Assembly (NCBI RefSeq): GCF_012689525.1
Contig: NZ_CP051515.1
Span: forward strand, 124,001 to 188,000
Reading direction: 5' to 3'
Origin: Paraburkholderia aromaticivorans
Lineage (GTDB): Bacteria > Pseudomonadota > Gammaproteobacteria > Burkholderiales > Burkholderiaceae
Length of the DNA stretch: 64,000 bases
Made by a program: the position numbers and the translations under genes. The notes beneath the pieces are model-generated. The model worked only from the letters and a program-made list of their open reading frames with translations. It was not told where the DNA came from and did not search any database. Below, one piece after another: positions 55,234 through 63,552 of this stretch (positions within the stretch are counted from its first letter, which is position 1; each line of letters begins with the position of its first letter).

Positions 55234-55605
55234 GTGAAAAAGACGGAGTTGCGAAACGACCTATTGGAACTGCGCGAACTCATCCGCGAGTTTGTCAGCG
55301 AGCGCGACTGGGACCAATTCCACACGCCGAAGAATCTGGCAACGGCGCTAAGTGTCGAGGCAAGCGAACTGCTCGAACCTTTTCAATGGCTTGTTTCGGG
55401 TGACAAAAGCGAACTCGACGAAGCGAAGGAAACAGCTATCCGACACGAAATGGCCGACGTTCTGGTGTACCTCGTTCGCCTCGCCGACAAGATGGATGTC
55501 GACCTGTTTCAGGCTGTGGTGGAAAAGATGGCGCTCAATCGGCAAAAATATCCCGTCGACAAAGTGCGCGGCGACTCGCGAAAGTACTCCGAGTACAAAG
55601 ACTAA
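55234..55605 (+). CDS. MazG-like nucleotide pyrophosphohydrolase
   Basis: A 123-residue all-alpha NTP pyrophosphatase of the RS21-C6/dCTPase type. It shows the motif E-A-x-E-L-L-E (VEASELLEPFQW) and the downstream E-x-x-D metal motif in HEMADVLVYLVRLADK. Such enzymes hydrolyse non-canonical or excess dNTPs to monophosphates. GTG 55234 has GGAG four bases upstream; an ATG at 55216 lacks one. The MFS gene follows after 51 bases. Confidence 0.88.
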   Translation: MKKTELRNDLLELRELIREFVSERDWDQFHTPKNLATALSVEASELLEPFQWLVSGDKSELDEAKETAIRHEMADVLVYLVRLADKMDVDLFQAVVEKMALNRQKYPVDKVRGDSRKYSEYKD

Positions 55606-55656
55606 AGCAGCGAGCCGTTCTCGCAGCCTCACCCCGCAATTCAGGAGTGTCAGCCG

Positions 55657-57093
55657 ATGTCGGCTTCGTCATCCGCCACCGCACACCCCGGCGCTTCCTC
55701 GCTGATCACCTCGCTGGTCGCGGCCGCGTTGTTCATGGAAAACCTCGACGGCTCGATTATCGCAACCGCGCTGCCGCAAATGGCGCATTCGTTTCATATC
55801 ACGCCGGTCGAGCTGAGCATCGGCATCACCTCGTATCTGTTGACGCTCGCGGTATTCATCCCGATCAGCGGCTGGATCGCCGACCGGGTCGGCGTGCGCA
55901 CGGTGTTCACGGCGGCGCTTGCGATCTTTACCTCCGCATCGGTGCTGTGCGGATTGACCGACAACCTCGTCGAATTCACCGGCGCGCGGATTTTGCAAGG
56001 CATAGGCGGCGCGATGATGGTGCCGGTGGGACGGCTCGCCGTGTTGCGCGCCACGCCGAAAGAAGGCCTGATGCGCGCGATCTCGATCATCACGTGGCCG
56101 GGGCTGGTCGCGCCGGTCCTCGGACCGCCGCTCGGCGGCTTCATCACGACGTACTCGTCGTGGCGCTGGATCTTCTATCTGAACGTGCCGCTCGGACTCG
56201 TGGGCATGGTGCTGGCCTGGCGCTTCATCAGCGCGGAACGCGACACGGATCGCCGTCCGTTCGACATGCTGGGTTTCGTGCTGACCGGCGTCGCGGGCAC
56301 CTCGGTGATGTACGCGATGGAGGCGATCGGCCGCGCGGACTCGTCATGGCGCACGGCGTTGGTGTTTCTGGCAATCGGTCTCGCGGCTTGCGCGGGGGCG
56401 TGGTTTCATCTGCGACGCAGCGCGCATCCGATGGTCGATCTGTCGGCGTTCCGGATCAAGACGTTCATGGTGGCGATCGGCGGCGGGTCGCTGTTCCGGA
56501 TTGCGATCGGCTCGGTGCCGTTCCTGCTTCCGCTGATGTTTCAGGTCGGCTTCGGCATGAATCCGTTTCAGTCGGGCTTGCTCACGCTCGGAGTATTCGC
56601 CGGCAATCTGTCGACGAAACTCGTCACGACGCGGATCTTGCGGCGCTTCGGCTTTCGCTCGGTGCTCCTGTACAACGGCGCGTTCGCCGCGGTGACGCTG
56701 GCGAGCATGAGTCTGCTGACGGCCTCCACGCCGTATGGATGGATCCTTTTCGCGTTATTCGTCAGCGGCGTCGCGCGGTCGTTGCAATTCACGGCGATCA
56801 ACACGCTCGGCTTCGCGGATGTGCCGAAGCAGCAGATGAGCGGCGCGTCGACCTTATCGAGCACCTTGGGTCAGATGACGATGGGGATGGGCGTCGCGGC
56901 TGGTGCGATCGCGTTGCGGATCGCCGCGTGGTGGCACGGACACGACGCACAAACATTGGCGCCGGCCGATTTCACGATCGCGTTTCTGATAATGGCGGCA
57001 TTGAGCGTGATCGCGATAGCGGATGTCATTTCGTTGTCGCCTGATGCTGGCGCGCATGTCAGCGGGCATCGGCGGGCGGGCGAAAAGTCGTGA
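55657..57093 (+). CDS. DHA2-family MFS transporter
   Basis: A 478-residue transporter with 12-14 hydrophobic segments. It opens MENLDGSIIATALPQMAHSF (motif D1 of DHA2), has motif A in GWIADRVGVRTVF and motif C in APVLGPPLGGFI. It is a proton-driven exporter of unknown substrate. It is convergent with the SDR gene at 57177. Confidence 0.9.
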   Translation: MSASSSATAHPGASSLITSLVAAALFMENLDGSIIATALPQMAHSFHITPVELSIGITSYLLTLAVFIPISGWIADRVGVRTVFTAALAIFTSASVLCGLTDNLVEFTGARILQGIGGAMMVPVGRLAVLRATPKEGLMRAISIITWPGLVAPVLGPPLGGFITTYSSWRWIFYLNVPLGLVGMVLAWRFISAERDTDRRPFDMLGFVLTGVAGTSVMYAMEAIGRADSSWRTALVFLAIGLAACAGAWFHLRRSAHPMVDLSAFRIKTFMVAIGGGSLFRIAIGSVPFLLPLMFQVGFGMNPFQSGLLTLGVFAGNLSTKLVTTRILRRFGFRSVLLYNGAFAAVTLASMSLLTASTPYGWILFALFVSGVARSLQFTAINTLGFADVPKQQMSGASTLSSTLGQMTMGMGVAAGAIALRIAAWWHGHDAQTLAPADFTIAFLIMAALSVIAIADVISLSPDAGAHVSGHRRAGEKS

Positions 57094-57176
57094 CGAAACG
57101 GGTGAACTGCACACCCAACGTTCTACGCCCGGCTTAGACAATAAATCCGCGACACCCGAACATCGCGGCCCGCGAC

Positions 57177-57947
57177 TCAAATCGACTTCACTTCTCCACC
57201 GTCCATCCGCAAGCTCGATCCTGTCATCCAGCGCGCCTCGGGCGATACGACAAACGCCATCAACGCGGCAATCTCCTCCGGCGTGCCGTAACGCGTAATA
57301 CCGGCTTCAACGGGAAACTTTGCCGTCGCTTCTTCGACGGACATGTTGTGCAGCGGAGCCCAACGCTCCAGATACGAGCGGCGCCGGCCGGTCATCACGG
57401 GCCCCGGCAGCACGCTGTTCACCTGCACGCCATCGGTGATGCCACGATCCGAGAACGCTTTCGCCAGCGCCACGATCGCCGCGTTGATCGTGCCCACGGC
57501 CGCATAGGGCGCCTTGGGGAACAGCGCAGAATTCCCCGACATCAGCACGACCGATCCTGAACTCTCCTTCAGCGCCGGCCACGCCGCGATCGTCAATCGA
57601 CGTGCGCCGTGCAGCTTGAGCGCGAGACCGCGGTCCCATTGCTCGTCGGTCATCTCCAGCACATCGATCTGCGGCACCGCGCCGGCAATGTTGAGCAAGG
57701 CGTCGATCCGCCCGAACGTCGCGAGCGTCTGCTCGACGACTTGCCGCGCGACGTCGGGTTCAGAGAGGTCGACGTCGATAACGAGCGTCGCGGCGCCGGC
57801 CTTCTTCACCTCCACAGCGGTTTCTTCGAGGTTCGCGCGGTTGCGTGCCACGAGCACAATCGAATCAAAATCCCGCGCCAGTCTGATGGCGGTCGAACGA
57901 CCGATACCCTGGCTTGCGCCCGTCACGATGGCGACTTTGCTGGACAT
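57177..57947 (-). CDS. SDR-fold protein with a changed active site
   Basis: A 256-residue Rossmann protein of the short-chain dehydrogenase family: TGASQGIGRSTAIRLA for the cofactor, DVDLSEPD, LNIAGAV, Ser in MSGNSALF and Tyr148 in APYAAVG. The Lys that should follow the Tyr by four positions is Gly152, so normal proton relay is lost; some catalytically altered SDRs of this kind are known. It is first in a minus-strand group after two hydrolases, with a gap of 51 bases from the one upstream. Confidence 0.88.
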   Translation of the reverse strand: MSSKVAIVTGASQGIGRSTAIRLARDFDSIVLVARNRANLEETAVEVKKAGAATLVIDVDLSEPDVARQVVEQTLATFGRIDALLNIAGAVPQIDVLEMTDEQWDRGLALKLHGARRLTIAAWPALKESSGSVVLMSGNSALFPKAPYAAVGTINAAIVALAKAFSDRGITDGVQVNSVLPGPVMTGRRRSYLERWAPLHNMSVEEATAKFPVEAGITRYGTPEEIAALMAFVVSPEARWMTGSSLRMDGGEVKSI

Positions 57948-57998
57948 GTTGCTTCTCCTGATTGATTGAATGAAGCACGGTTCAGTGCTTCGGATAGG

Positions 57999-58853
57999 TC
58001 AGTGGTCGAGGAAGTCCGAAATTGCCGCGGCGATTTCCGTGGCGTGCGTCTCCAGCGCGAAGTGGCCGGTATCGAAGAAGCGCACCACGGCGCCCGGAAT
58101 GTCGCGCCTGAATGCGTCGGCGCCAGCGGGCAGAAAGAAGGGATCGTTTTTTCCCCACACGGCGAGCAGGGGCGGTTGATGCGTGCGGAAGTATTGCTGG
58201 AATGCCGGGTACAGCGCGACGTTGCTTTGATAGTCGCGGAACAGATCGAGTTGTACCTCGTGCGCACCCGGCCGGCTCAGATAGAAGTCGTCGAGCGAGT
58301 AACCGTCAGGCGACACGGACGCCGTGTCGGACACACCGTGCGTGTACTGCCAGACGGTCGTTTCGTGCGTCAGCAGCGCGCGAAGCGCGTCCCGATTCGA
58401 CGGCGAAGCGTCTTGCCAATAGGCACGGATAGGATTCCAGCCTTCGCTCAATCCTTCTTCGTAGGCGTTGCCGTTCTGCGAAATGATCGCGGTGATTCGC
58501 TCGGGATGGCGGATTGCAAGGCGGAAACCGGTCGGCGCACCGTAGTCGAATACATAGACCGCAAAACGGTCGAAGCCGATCACCTCTGTGAAATGCTCGA
58601 TAACGTTGGCGATGTTGTCGAACGTGTAAGCAAAATCGTCGCGACTGGGCATGTCGGACTGCCCGAAGCCCGGCAGATCCGGCGCGACGATATGGAAACG
58701 GTCGGCGAGCTTCGGAATCAGGTCCCGAAACATATGGCTCGAACTCGGAAAGCCGTGCAGGAGCAGCAGCTTTGGCGCGCCCGGGCGGCCGGCTTCGCGG
58801 TAGAACACCTTGAAGCCGTCGACGTCGGCGTGACGATAGGCAATTGAAGTCAT
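57999..58853 (-). CDS. Alpha/beta hydrolase with Asp nucleophile (haloalkane dehalogenase/epoxide hydrolase-like)
   Basis: A 284-residue hydrolase. The oxyanion motif is LLHGFPSSSHMF, the nucleophile elbow VYVFDYGAPTGFRLA carries Asp instead of Ser, and DTGHFALETH carries the His. Asp nucleophiles are characteristic of haloalkane dehalogenases and epoxide hydrolases. The true substrate is unknown. It starts at ATG 58853; the 25 upstream residues are arginine-rich. The next hydrolase gene ends 92 bases upstream. Confidence 0.88.
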   Translation of the reverse strand: MTSIAYRHADVDGFKVFYREAGRPGAPKLLLLHGFPSSSHMFRDLIPKLADRFHIVAPDLPGFGQSDMPSRDDFAYTFDNIANVIEHFTEVIGFDRFAVYVFDYGAPTGFRLAIRHPERITAIISQNGNAYEEGLSEGWNPIRAYWQDASPSNRDALRALLTHETTVWQYTHGVSDTASVSPDGYSLDDFYLSRPGAHEVQLDLFRDYQSNVALYPAFQQYFRTHQPPLLAVWGKNDPFFLPAGADAFRRDIPGAVVRFFDTGHFALETHATEIAAAISDFLDH

Positions 58854-58945
58854 GATTTCCCTCCTGAGGGGAACAGAGTTAAACGGGTGACGTAGGCGCC
58901 GTGCGATGTTGGGTATCGCAGGTCGCATAGAACTCGCGGATAACG

Positions 58946-59641
58946 TTAGCGAGCGGAAACCGACTGGACTGCTTCGGCGATGACATGCGTCACAGCATCC
59001 GAAGCCGTCACGATCGGCGTGTGGTCGGCCTGATACGACCGCACGTGCGCATTCATGCGAGCCGCCATGAAATGCTGGGTTTCAGGGTTGATCATCCGGT
59101 CCTGTTCGGCGATCAGGAACCAGCTTGGACGATCTTTCCACAGCGGACGCCCGACTGCTTCGCCAATGCACGCCACGGAAATCGGACGCTGCACCGCAGC
59201 GAGCATCGCCAATTCTTGCTGCGTTGCGTGCTGCGCAAACGCCTGGGCGAACGCCTCTTGCGGCAGCCATATCAATCCGTGTCGATCCGGCGCGAGTGTC
59301 GGCGCCAGCGGATGCGTTTCGCCGCGATAGAACACGTCACCGACCGTTTCGCCTTCATCGGGTGCCAGCGCGGCGACGTAGACCAATGCCCTGATTTTTT
59401 CGGACCGGCTCGATCCGATCACGGCGCCGGCATACGCATGGCCGGCTAGCACCACCGGGCCATCGATCCCTTCGAGCGTCCGGTCGAGCGCGGCCACGTC
59501 CTCGCTCAGCGACGTGAGCGGCAGCGGAGCCGCAACCGCATCGATCCCCTGTTTCTTCAGACCTTCGATCACCTTGCCCCAGCTCGATCCGTCCGCCCAC
59601 GCGCCGTGCACCAGCACTGCGCTCGCCTTGCCAGAAGACAT
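58946..59641 (-). CDS. EstC-like alpha/beta hydrolase lacking the nucleophilic serine
   Basis: A 231-residue member of the EstC/hydroxynitrile-lyase-like group: VLVHGAWADGSSWGKVI, the Asp in IAEQDRMINPETQ and the His in QADHTPIV. The nucleophile elbow, normally G-H-S-Y-A-G, reads G-H-A-Y-A-G with Ala69 (codon GCG, one base from TCG). Ester hydrolysis should be lost or very weak; a binding role or lyase-like chemistry is possible. It is divergent from the CGNR regulator. Confidence 0.85.
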   Translation of the reverse strand: MSSGKASAVLVHGAWADGSSWGKVIEGLKKQGIDAVAAPLPLTSLSEDVAALDRTLEGIDGPVVLAGHAYAGAVIGSSRSEKIRALVYVAALAPDEGETVGDVFYRGETHPLAPTLAPDRHGLIWLPQEAFAQAFAQHATQQELAMLAAVQRPISVACIGEAVGRPLWKDRPSWFLIAEQDRMINPETQHFMAARMNAHVRSYQADHTPIVTASDAVTHVIAEAVQSVSAR

Positions 59642-59704
59642 GTCCCACTCCTTTGAAGATAGTGAATGCTGCTTGCGAAATGCGGCCAGATTCGCCGTAT
59701 CTAG

Positions 59705-59778
59705 GTAACCTGTTTGACGCTGTTTTAAAGGTTACTTATTTAAGATGTAACTTGTCAAGTGCGTTTTTAGTGGTTACG
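59705..59778. promoter_or_regulatory. Repeated GTAAC half-sites in the divergent hydrolase/CGNR promoter
   Basis: GTAACCT at 59705-59711 and AGGTTAC at 59729-59735 form a perfect 7-bp inverted repeat; more half-sites are GTAAC at 59747-59751 and GGTTAC near 59772. The region is AT-rich. It may be the operator of the CGNR protein. Confidence 0.4.
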
Positions 59779-59814
59779 ATACTGACATCGTCATTGCAGA
59801 TTGATCACAAGAAA

Positions 59815-60447
59815 ATGGACTACCGTCAGATTCCCGCGATATTCGTAGCCGATGCGCCGGGCCTCGATTTCCTGAACTCGGTCGCGACGCCGGTGGATGA
59901 ACAGGTCGACTGGATCAGCGATGGAGGCGGATTGCTGGCCTGGCTGGAGCAGGCTGGACTGGCACCGCGCGCCGCGCTTGCGGCACTGCGGTCGCAGTCC
60001 ACGCCGGCCGAACTCGACGCTGTGGCGGAGCAGGCTCGCGCGCTGCGCGAGTGGTTCAGGGTATTTGCGCAGAAGAGGAAGGGGCGGCCGTTGACCGCGA
60101 GAGATTTGCGTGAGCTCGCGCCGCTGAATCAACTGCTCGAGCGCGACGACCGGTATGGAGAAATCGTCGCCGATGCGACGGGCGAAGTGTCGCCTTTTGA
60201 GTTCCGGACGAATCGGCGTTGGAAGTCGCCGGAGTCATTGCTGATGCCCATCGCGGAAGCGTTGGCGAACCTGGTGTGTGTCGAGGACTTCACGCACGTG
60301 AAGGCATGTGAAGGTCCGCGCTGCACGCTGATGTTTGCCGATCACACGCGGGGGCACGCGCGCCGCTGGTGCAGCATGGCAATTTGCGGGAATCGCGCGA
60401 AGGTGGCCGCTCACCGGAAGCGGCTCAAGGAACAGCAAGGCGAGTGA
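59815..60447 (+). CDS. CGNR zinc-finger protein (ABATE domain)
   Basis: A 210-residue protein with the N-terminal ABATE region (DAPGLDFLNSVATP, then a helical middle) and a C-terminal CGNR zinc finger: CEGPRCTLMFAD, then RRWCSMAICGNRAKVAAHRKR, four Cys in a C-x4-C...C-x4-C pattern. These proteins are putative stress-related transcription regulators. It is divergent from the hydrolase-SDR group and probably controls it. ATG 59815 begins the family. Confidence 0.9.
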   Translation: MDYRQIPAIFVADAPGLDFLNSVATPVDEQVDWISDGGGLLAWLEQAGLAPRAALAALRSQSTPAELDAVAEQARALREWFRVFAQKRKGRPLTARDLRELAPLNQLLERDDRYGEIVADATGEVSPFEFRTNRRWKSPESLLMPIAEALANLVCVEDFTHVKACEGPRCTLMFADHTRGHARRWCSMAICGNRAKVAAHRKRLKEQQGE

Positions 60448-60501
60448 CGTAACGTGGTTCGCGAGTCAGCGTTGTACTGAGGTCTGTTTGGGAGGCGTGA
60501 T

Positions 60502-60789
60502 ATGGACCACATCAAAGCAATTGCATTCGATTTGTACGGCACCCTTTACGATGTCCACTCAGTGGTGGCGCGGTGCGATGAACAATTTCCGGGGCGCGGG
60601 CGTGAAATCAGCACGCTCTGGCGACAGAAGCAACTCGAATACACGTGGCTGCGGAGTCTGATGAACCGCTACGTTACCTTCGAGCAGGCGACGGAAGACG
60701 CATTGCGCTTTACCTGCCGGCACCTTCGGTTCGATCTGGATGATGAAGCCTACCCGACTGGCAACTGCAAGGTCTTGACGGATTGCTAG
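60502..60789 (+). pseudogene. Truncated haloacid dehalogenase-like gene
   Basis: The 95-residue frame starts with [18 protein letters not shown], motif I of type II haloacid dehalogenases (nucleophile Asp in FDLYGTL), and continues through the cap region to LRFDLDDEA. It then reads an unrelated tail and stops at 60787-60789. The usual length is about 230 residues; motifs II-IV are missing, so the 3' part was probably lost by deletion. Confidence 0.75.
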
Positions 60790-60918
60790 CGCTATTCGAT
60801 GGCGGCGCCGGCGGGTCGACGCAGCGCTGATCCCTGGTGCATGCCGTTCGAGCGAATCTGTGAACGCTTCCGGCGCGCAGCTATAATCGCGCTCGAACAT
60901 GGCTAGGGGAAGTTACTC

Positions 60919-61374
60919 GTGAAAAAGATCGCCGCCTTTGCGCTCGTTGCGCTTGTCCTGACTGGTTGCTCGTCTGCCGAAAAGCAGGAGCAGCAAGCAC
61001 AGAAGTTCCTCCACAACGAAACCAACCTTGCCGCCGCTCAACGCAATGCGGCGGTCGACTGCGAACCGGCGAACTGCGACGCCGCTTGGGCGCTCACGAA
61101 ACGCTATATCGAGCAGCATTCCGATACGGCCGTGACGCGCGCGGACGCAGTCGCAATCGACACCGACGTGCCGGGTGGTTCAGGCAAGGTCGCCTTTTCC
61201 GCGACCCGCGCTGCAAAAAGTGCGGGCGCGACCTTGACGCTCTTTGCGCAGTGCCGCGGTATGTATGGGCCGGAGAACGCAAAGGGTTCGGACTATGACG
61301 AGTGCGCCGAGAAAATCCTCAAGGCGCAGAACGGCTATGTGGCGTTTCTTAGGGCGCACGCGTCCGGTCAGTAA
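60919..61374 (+). CDS. Hypothetical lipoprotein
   Basis: A 151-residue protein with a lipoprotein signal peptide: basic start, hydrophobic core and lipobox LVLTGC at about residues 12-17. The mature part has a coiled QEQQAQKFL helix and four Cys residues that could pair (VDCEPANCD, FAQCRGMY, YDECAEK). The start is GTG at 60919. Function unknown; the location is envelope. Confidence 0.8.
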   Translation: MKKIAAFALVALVLTGCSSAEKQEQQAQKFLHNETNLAAAQRNAAVDCEPANCDAAWALTKRYIEQHSDTAVTRADAVAIDTDVPGGSGKVAFSATRAAKSAGATLTLFAQCRGMYGPENAKGSDYDECAEKILKAQNGYVAFLRAHASGQ

Positions 61375-61492
61375 CGCCTGGAGCTGGCGCAGCCTCGACG
61401 ATCTGTCGGCCCGCGCTTATCGACTCGCCGGCATGCACTGCGCACTTACTAGCATCACTACGAGCCGCTGATGTCGGAAGCTTTCTCCCGCA

Positions 61493-61915
61493 TCAACGCA
61501 CCCTCCGTCCCGCACTATCGATCACCTGTTCGCCGTCCTCTTTTACAAACGCACGTTGTTGCCCGGCGGGGAGGATGTCGAGCACGATTTCAGAAGGTCT
61601 GCATAAGCGCACGCCGAGCGGCGTGACGACAATCGGACGATTGATGAGGATTGGATGGGCCAGCATGGCGTCGAGTAACTGCTCATCGCTCAGCGTCGTA
61701 TCAGCGAGGCCGAGTTCGTCGTAGGGCGTGCCTTTTTCGCGTAGCACGGTTCGCACGGTAAGGCCCGCGCGTTCGATCAGGTTCTTCAGCGTGTCCCGAT
61801 CGGGCGGGCTGTTCAGATACTCGATGATCTCCGGCTCGATGCCGGCATTGCGAATCATCGCCAACGTATTGCGCGAAGTGCCGCAATCCGGATTGTGATA
61901 GATCGTGACGCTCAT
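61493..61915 (-). CDS. arsC: Arsenate reductase (glutaredoxin-dependent)
   Basis: A 140-residue ArsC of the E. coli R773 type. The catalytic Cys is in NPDCGTSRNTLAMIR (Cys11 by this start), and arginines follow in INRPIVVTPLGVRLCRP. It reduces arsenate to arsenite with glutathione and glutaredoxin. The ATG overlaps the acr3 stop (61912-61915). It is the last gene of the ars operon. Confidence 0.95.
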   Translation of the reverse strand: MSVTIYHNPDCGTSRNTLAMIRNAGIEPEIIEYLNSPPDRDTLKNLIERAGLTVRTVLREKGTPYDELGLADTTLSDEQLLDAMLAHPILINRPIVVTPLGVRLCRPSEIVLDILPAGQQRAFVKEDGEQVIDSAGRRVR

Positions 61916-62997
61916 ACACGTTGTCCTTTCACGCCTGGTTTCGTCTCGTACCAGTGCTGCGAACGATTGACGACGCCGACCACCAGCAGCATCACCGGCA
62001 CTTCGATCAGCACGCCTACAACGGTAGCTAGCGCGGCGCCCGAGTGGAATCCGAACAGACTGATCGCCGTGGCGACCGCCAGCTCGAAGAAATTGCTCGC
62101 GCCGATCAGACTCGACGGACCCGCCACACAATGCGCAACGCCGAGCCGGCGATTCAGCAGATACGCGAGTCCGGAATTGAAAAACACCTGAATCAGAATC
62201 GGCACCGCGAGCATGGCGATGACCAGTGGTTCGTCGACGATGGCCTGTCCCTGGAAGGCGAACAGCAACACCAGCGTGGCGAGTAGCGCGCCGATCGAGT
62301 AGGGGCCGAGATGGGCGACCACCTGCTGGAAGTTGGCGTCGCCCCTGGCCAGCAGACGCCGTCGCAGTAACTGGGCGAGGATGACCGGAACGACGATGTA
62401 CAGACCGACTGATGTGATCAGCGTGTCCCATGGCACCGTGATGGCTGATAGACCCAGCAAAAGCGCGACCAGTGGCGCGAAGGCCACGATCATGATGGAG
62501 TCGTTGAGCGCCACTTGTGAGAGCGTGAAATACGGGTCGCCCTTGCAAAGCTGCGACCAGACGAACACCATGGCCGTGCAGGGTGCCGCGGCCAGCAGGA
62601 TGAGGCCTGCGATATAGCTGTCGAGTTGAGTGGCGGGAAGCCAGGGCGCAAAGACATGCCGGATAAAAATCCAGCCGAGCAGCGCCATCGAAAACGGCTT
62701 GACGAGCCAGTTCACAAACAAGGTGACGCCGATGCCGCGCCACTGGCTTTTCACCTGCGTCATGGCGGTGAAATCGATCTTGATCAGCATCGGAATGATC
62801 ATCACCCAGATCAACACGCCGACCGGAAGATTGACCTGCGCCACTTCCATACGGCCGATCGCCTGGAACAGCAGAGGTAGCCATTGTCCAAGCGCGACGC
62901 CGCACACGATGCACAGCGCGACCCACACGGTCAGGTAACGCTCGAAGAATCCAATCGCGGGCTGCGCGCCGCGAATCGTCGTGACAGTGCTGGTCAT
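61912..62997 (-). CDS. Acr3-family arsenite efflux permease
   Basis: A 361-residue membrane protein with ten likely helices. APCTAMVFVWSQLCKGDP near residue 130 contains the conserved Cys that binds As(III), and FFELAVATAISLFG is a later conserved helix. Acr3 exports arsenite from the cell using the proton gradient. Its ATG overlaps the arsR stop by four bases (62994-62997). Longer start 63033 is inside arsR. Confidence 0.95.
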   Translation of the reverse strand: MTSTVTTIRGAQPAIGFFERYLTVWVALCIVCGVALGQWLPLLFQAIGRMEVAQVNLPVGVLIWVMIIPMLIKIDFTAMTQVKSQWRGIGVTLFVNWLVKPFSMALLGWIFIRHVFAPWLPATQLDSYIAGLILLAAAPCTAMVFVWSQLCKGDPYFTLSQVALNDSIMIVAFAPLVALLLGLSAITVPWDTLITSVGLYIVVPVILAQLLRRRLLARGDANFQQVVAHLGPYSIGALLATLVLLFAFQGQAIVDEPLVIAMLAVPILIQVFFNSGLAYLLNRRLGVAHCVAGPSSLIGASNFFELAVATAISLFGFHSGAALATVVGVLIEVPVMLLVVGVVNRSQHWYETKPGVKGQRV

Positions 62998-63320
62998 TTT
63001 TCGCAGCAGCCCGGAAGATCCGTGGCGCTGCACGTCGCGCCGGCACAGCAGTTTTCCGTGAGGAAGCCGATCAGGTCCGTCATGGAATCGAAATTCGCCG
63101 AATAGATGACGAAGCGGCCGTCTTGCCGCGGCTTGACCAATTCAGCATGCGCCAGATCCTTGAGGTGAAAGGACAGGCTGGACGGCGAGAGCCCCAACTG
63201 TTGCGCGATTTCACCGGCAGCCATGCCGTCTTTCCCGGCGACAACCAGCAGGCGGAAAATCGCCAGGCGAGATTCATGAGCGAGCGCGCCAAGGACGCGT
63301 ACCACGAGGTTCGAGTTCAT
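62994..63320 (-). CDS. arsR: ArsR-family arsenic repressor
   Basis: A 108-residue winged-helix repressor with LGLSPSSLSFHLKDLAHA as the recognition helix. The classic Cys pair in the DNA-recognition helix region (ELCVCDL) is absent; instead there is a C-terminal Cys cluster, ENCCAGATCSATD and GCCEK. This resembles repressors of the Acidithiobacillus type that sense arsenite with C-terminal cysteines. It is first in the arsR-acr3-arsC operon. Confidence 0.94.
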   Translation of the reverse strand: MNSNLVVRVLGALAHESRLAIFRLLVVAGKDGMAAGEIAQQLGLSPSSLSFHLKDLAHAELVKPRQDGRFVIYSANFDSMTDLIGFLTENCCAGATCSATDLPGCCEK

Positions 63321-63348
63321 GACCGAACGATACGCCCTTCGTTTTTAT

Positions 63349-63368
63349 ATTTCAAGTATTGTTGAAAT
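63349..63368. promoter_or_regulatory. ArsR operator
   Basis: A perfect inverted repeat ATTTCAA-N6-TTGAAAT lies 28 bases upstream of the arsR start codon, in an AT-rich patch. Size and form fit ArsR-family operators and it would overlap the arsR promoter. Confidence 0.7.
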
Positions 63369-63552
63369 GACGCCGTGAACATCGCGACTGCAACAGGTCA
63401 CACGCAGGGCGCTTTCTATTGGAATTTCGCAGGCGCTGATCGGCTGAACTTCACGGGATGACCCTGCATGCACGCTTGACTTAACCCAGATTGCATTTGC
63501 TCTCCGCGCGAACCATACTTGTTTTCTCTTTTATTGCTCGCGGTGAACGGCG

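Noticed and set aside
55657..57044. Second long plus-strand frame (from 55647) over the MFS gene
   Set aside because: Arg/His-rich and without hydrophobic segments; the frame from 55657 to 57093 is a standard transporter.
61493..63046. Minus-strand frame joining arsC to out-of-frame acr3 sequence (517 codons)
   Set aside because: Only the last 140 codons are ArsC; the upstream part is acr3 DNA read in the wrong frame. ArsC starts at 61915.
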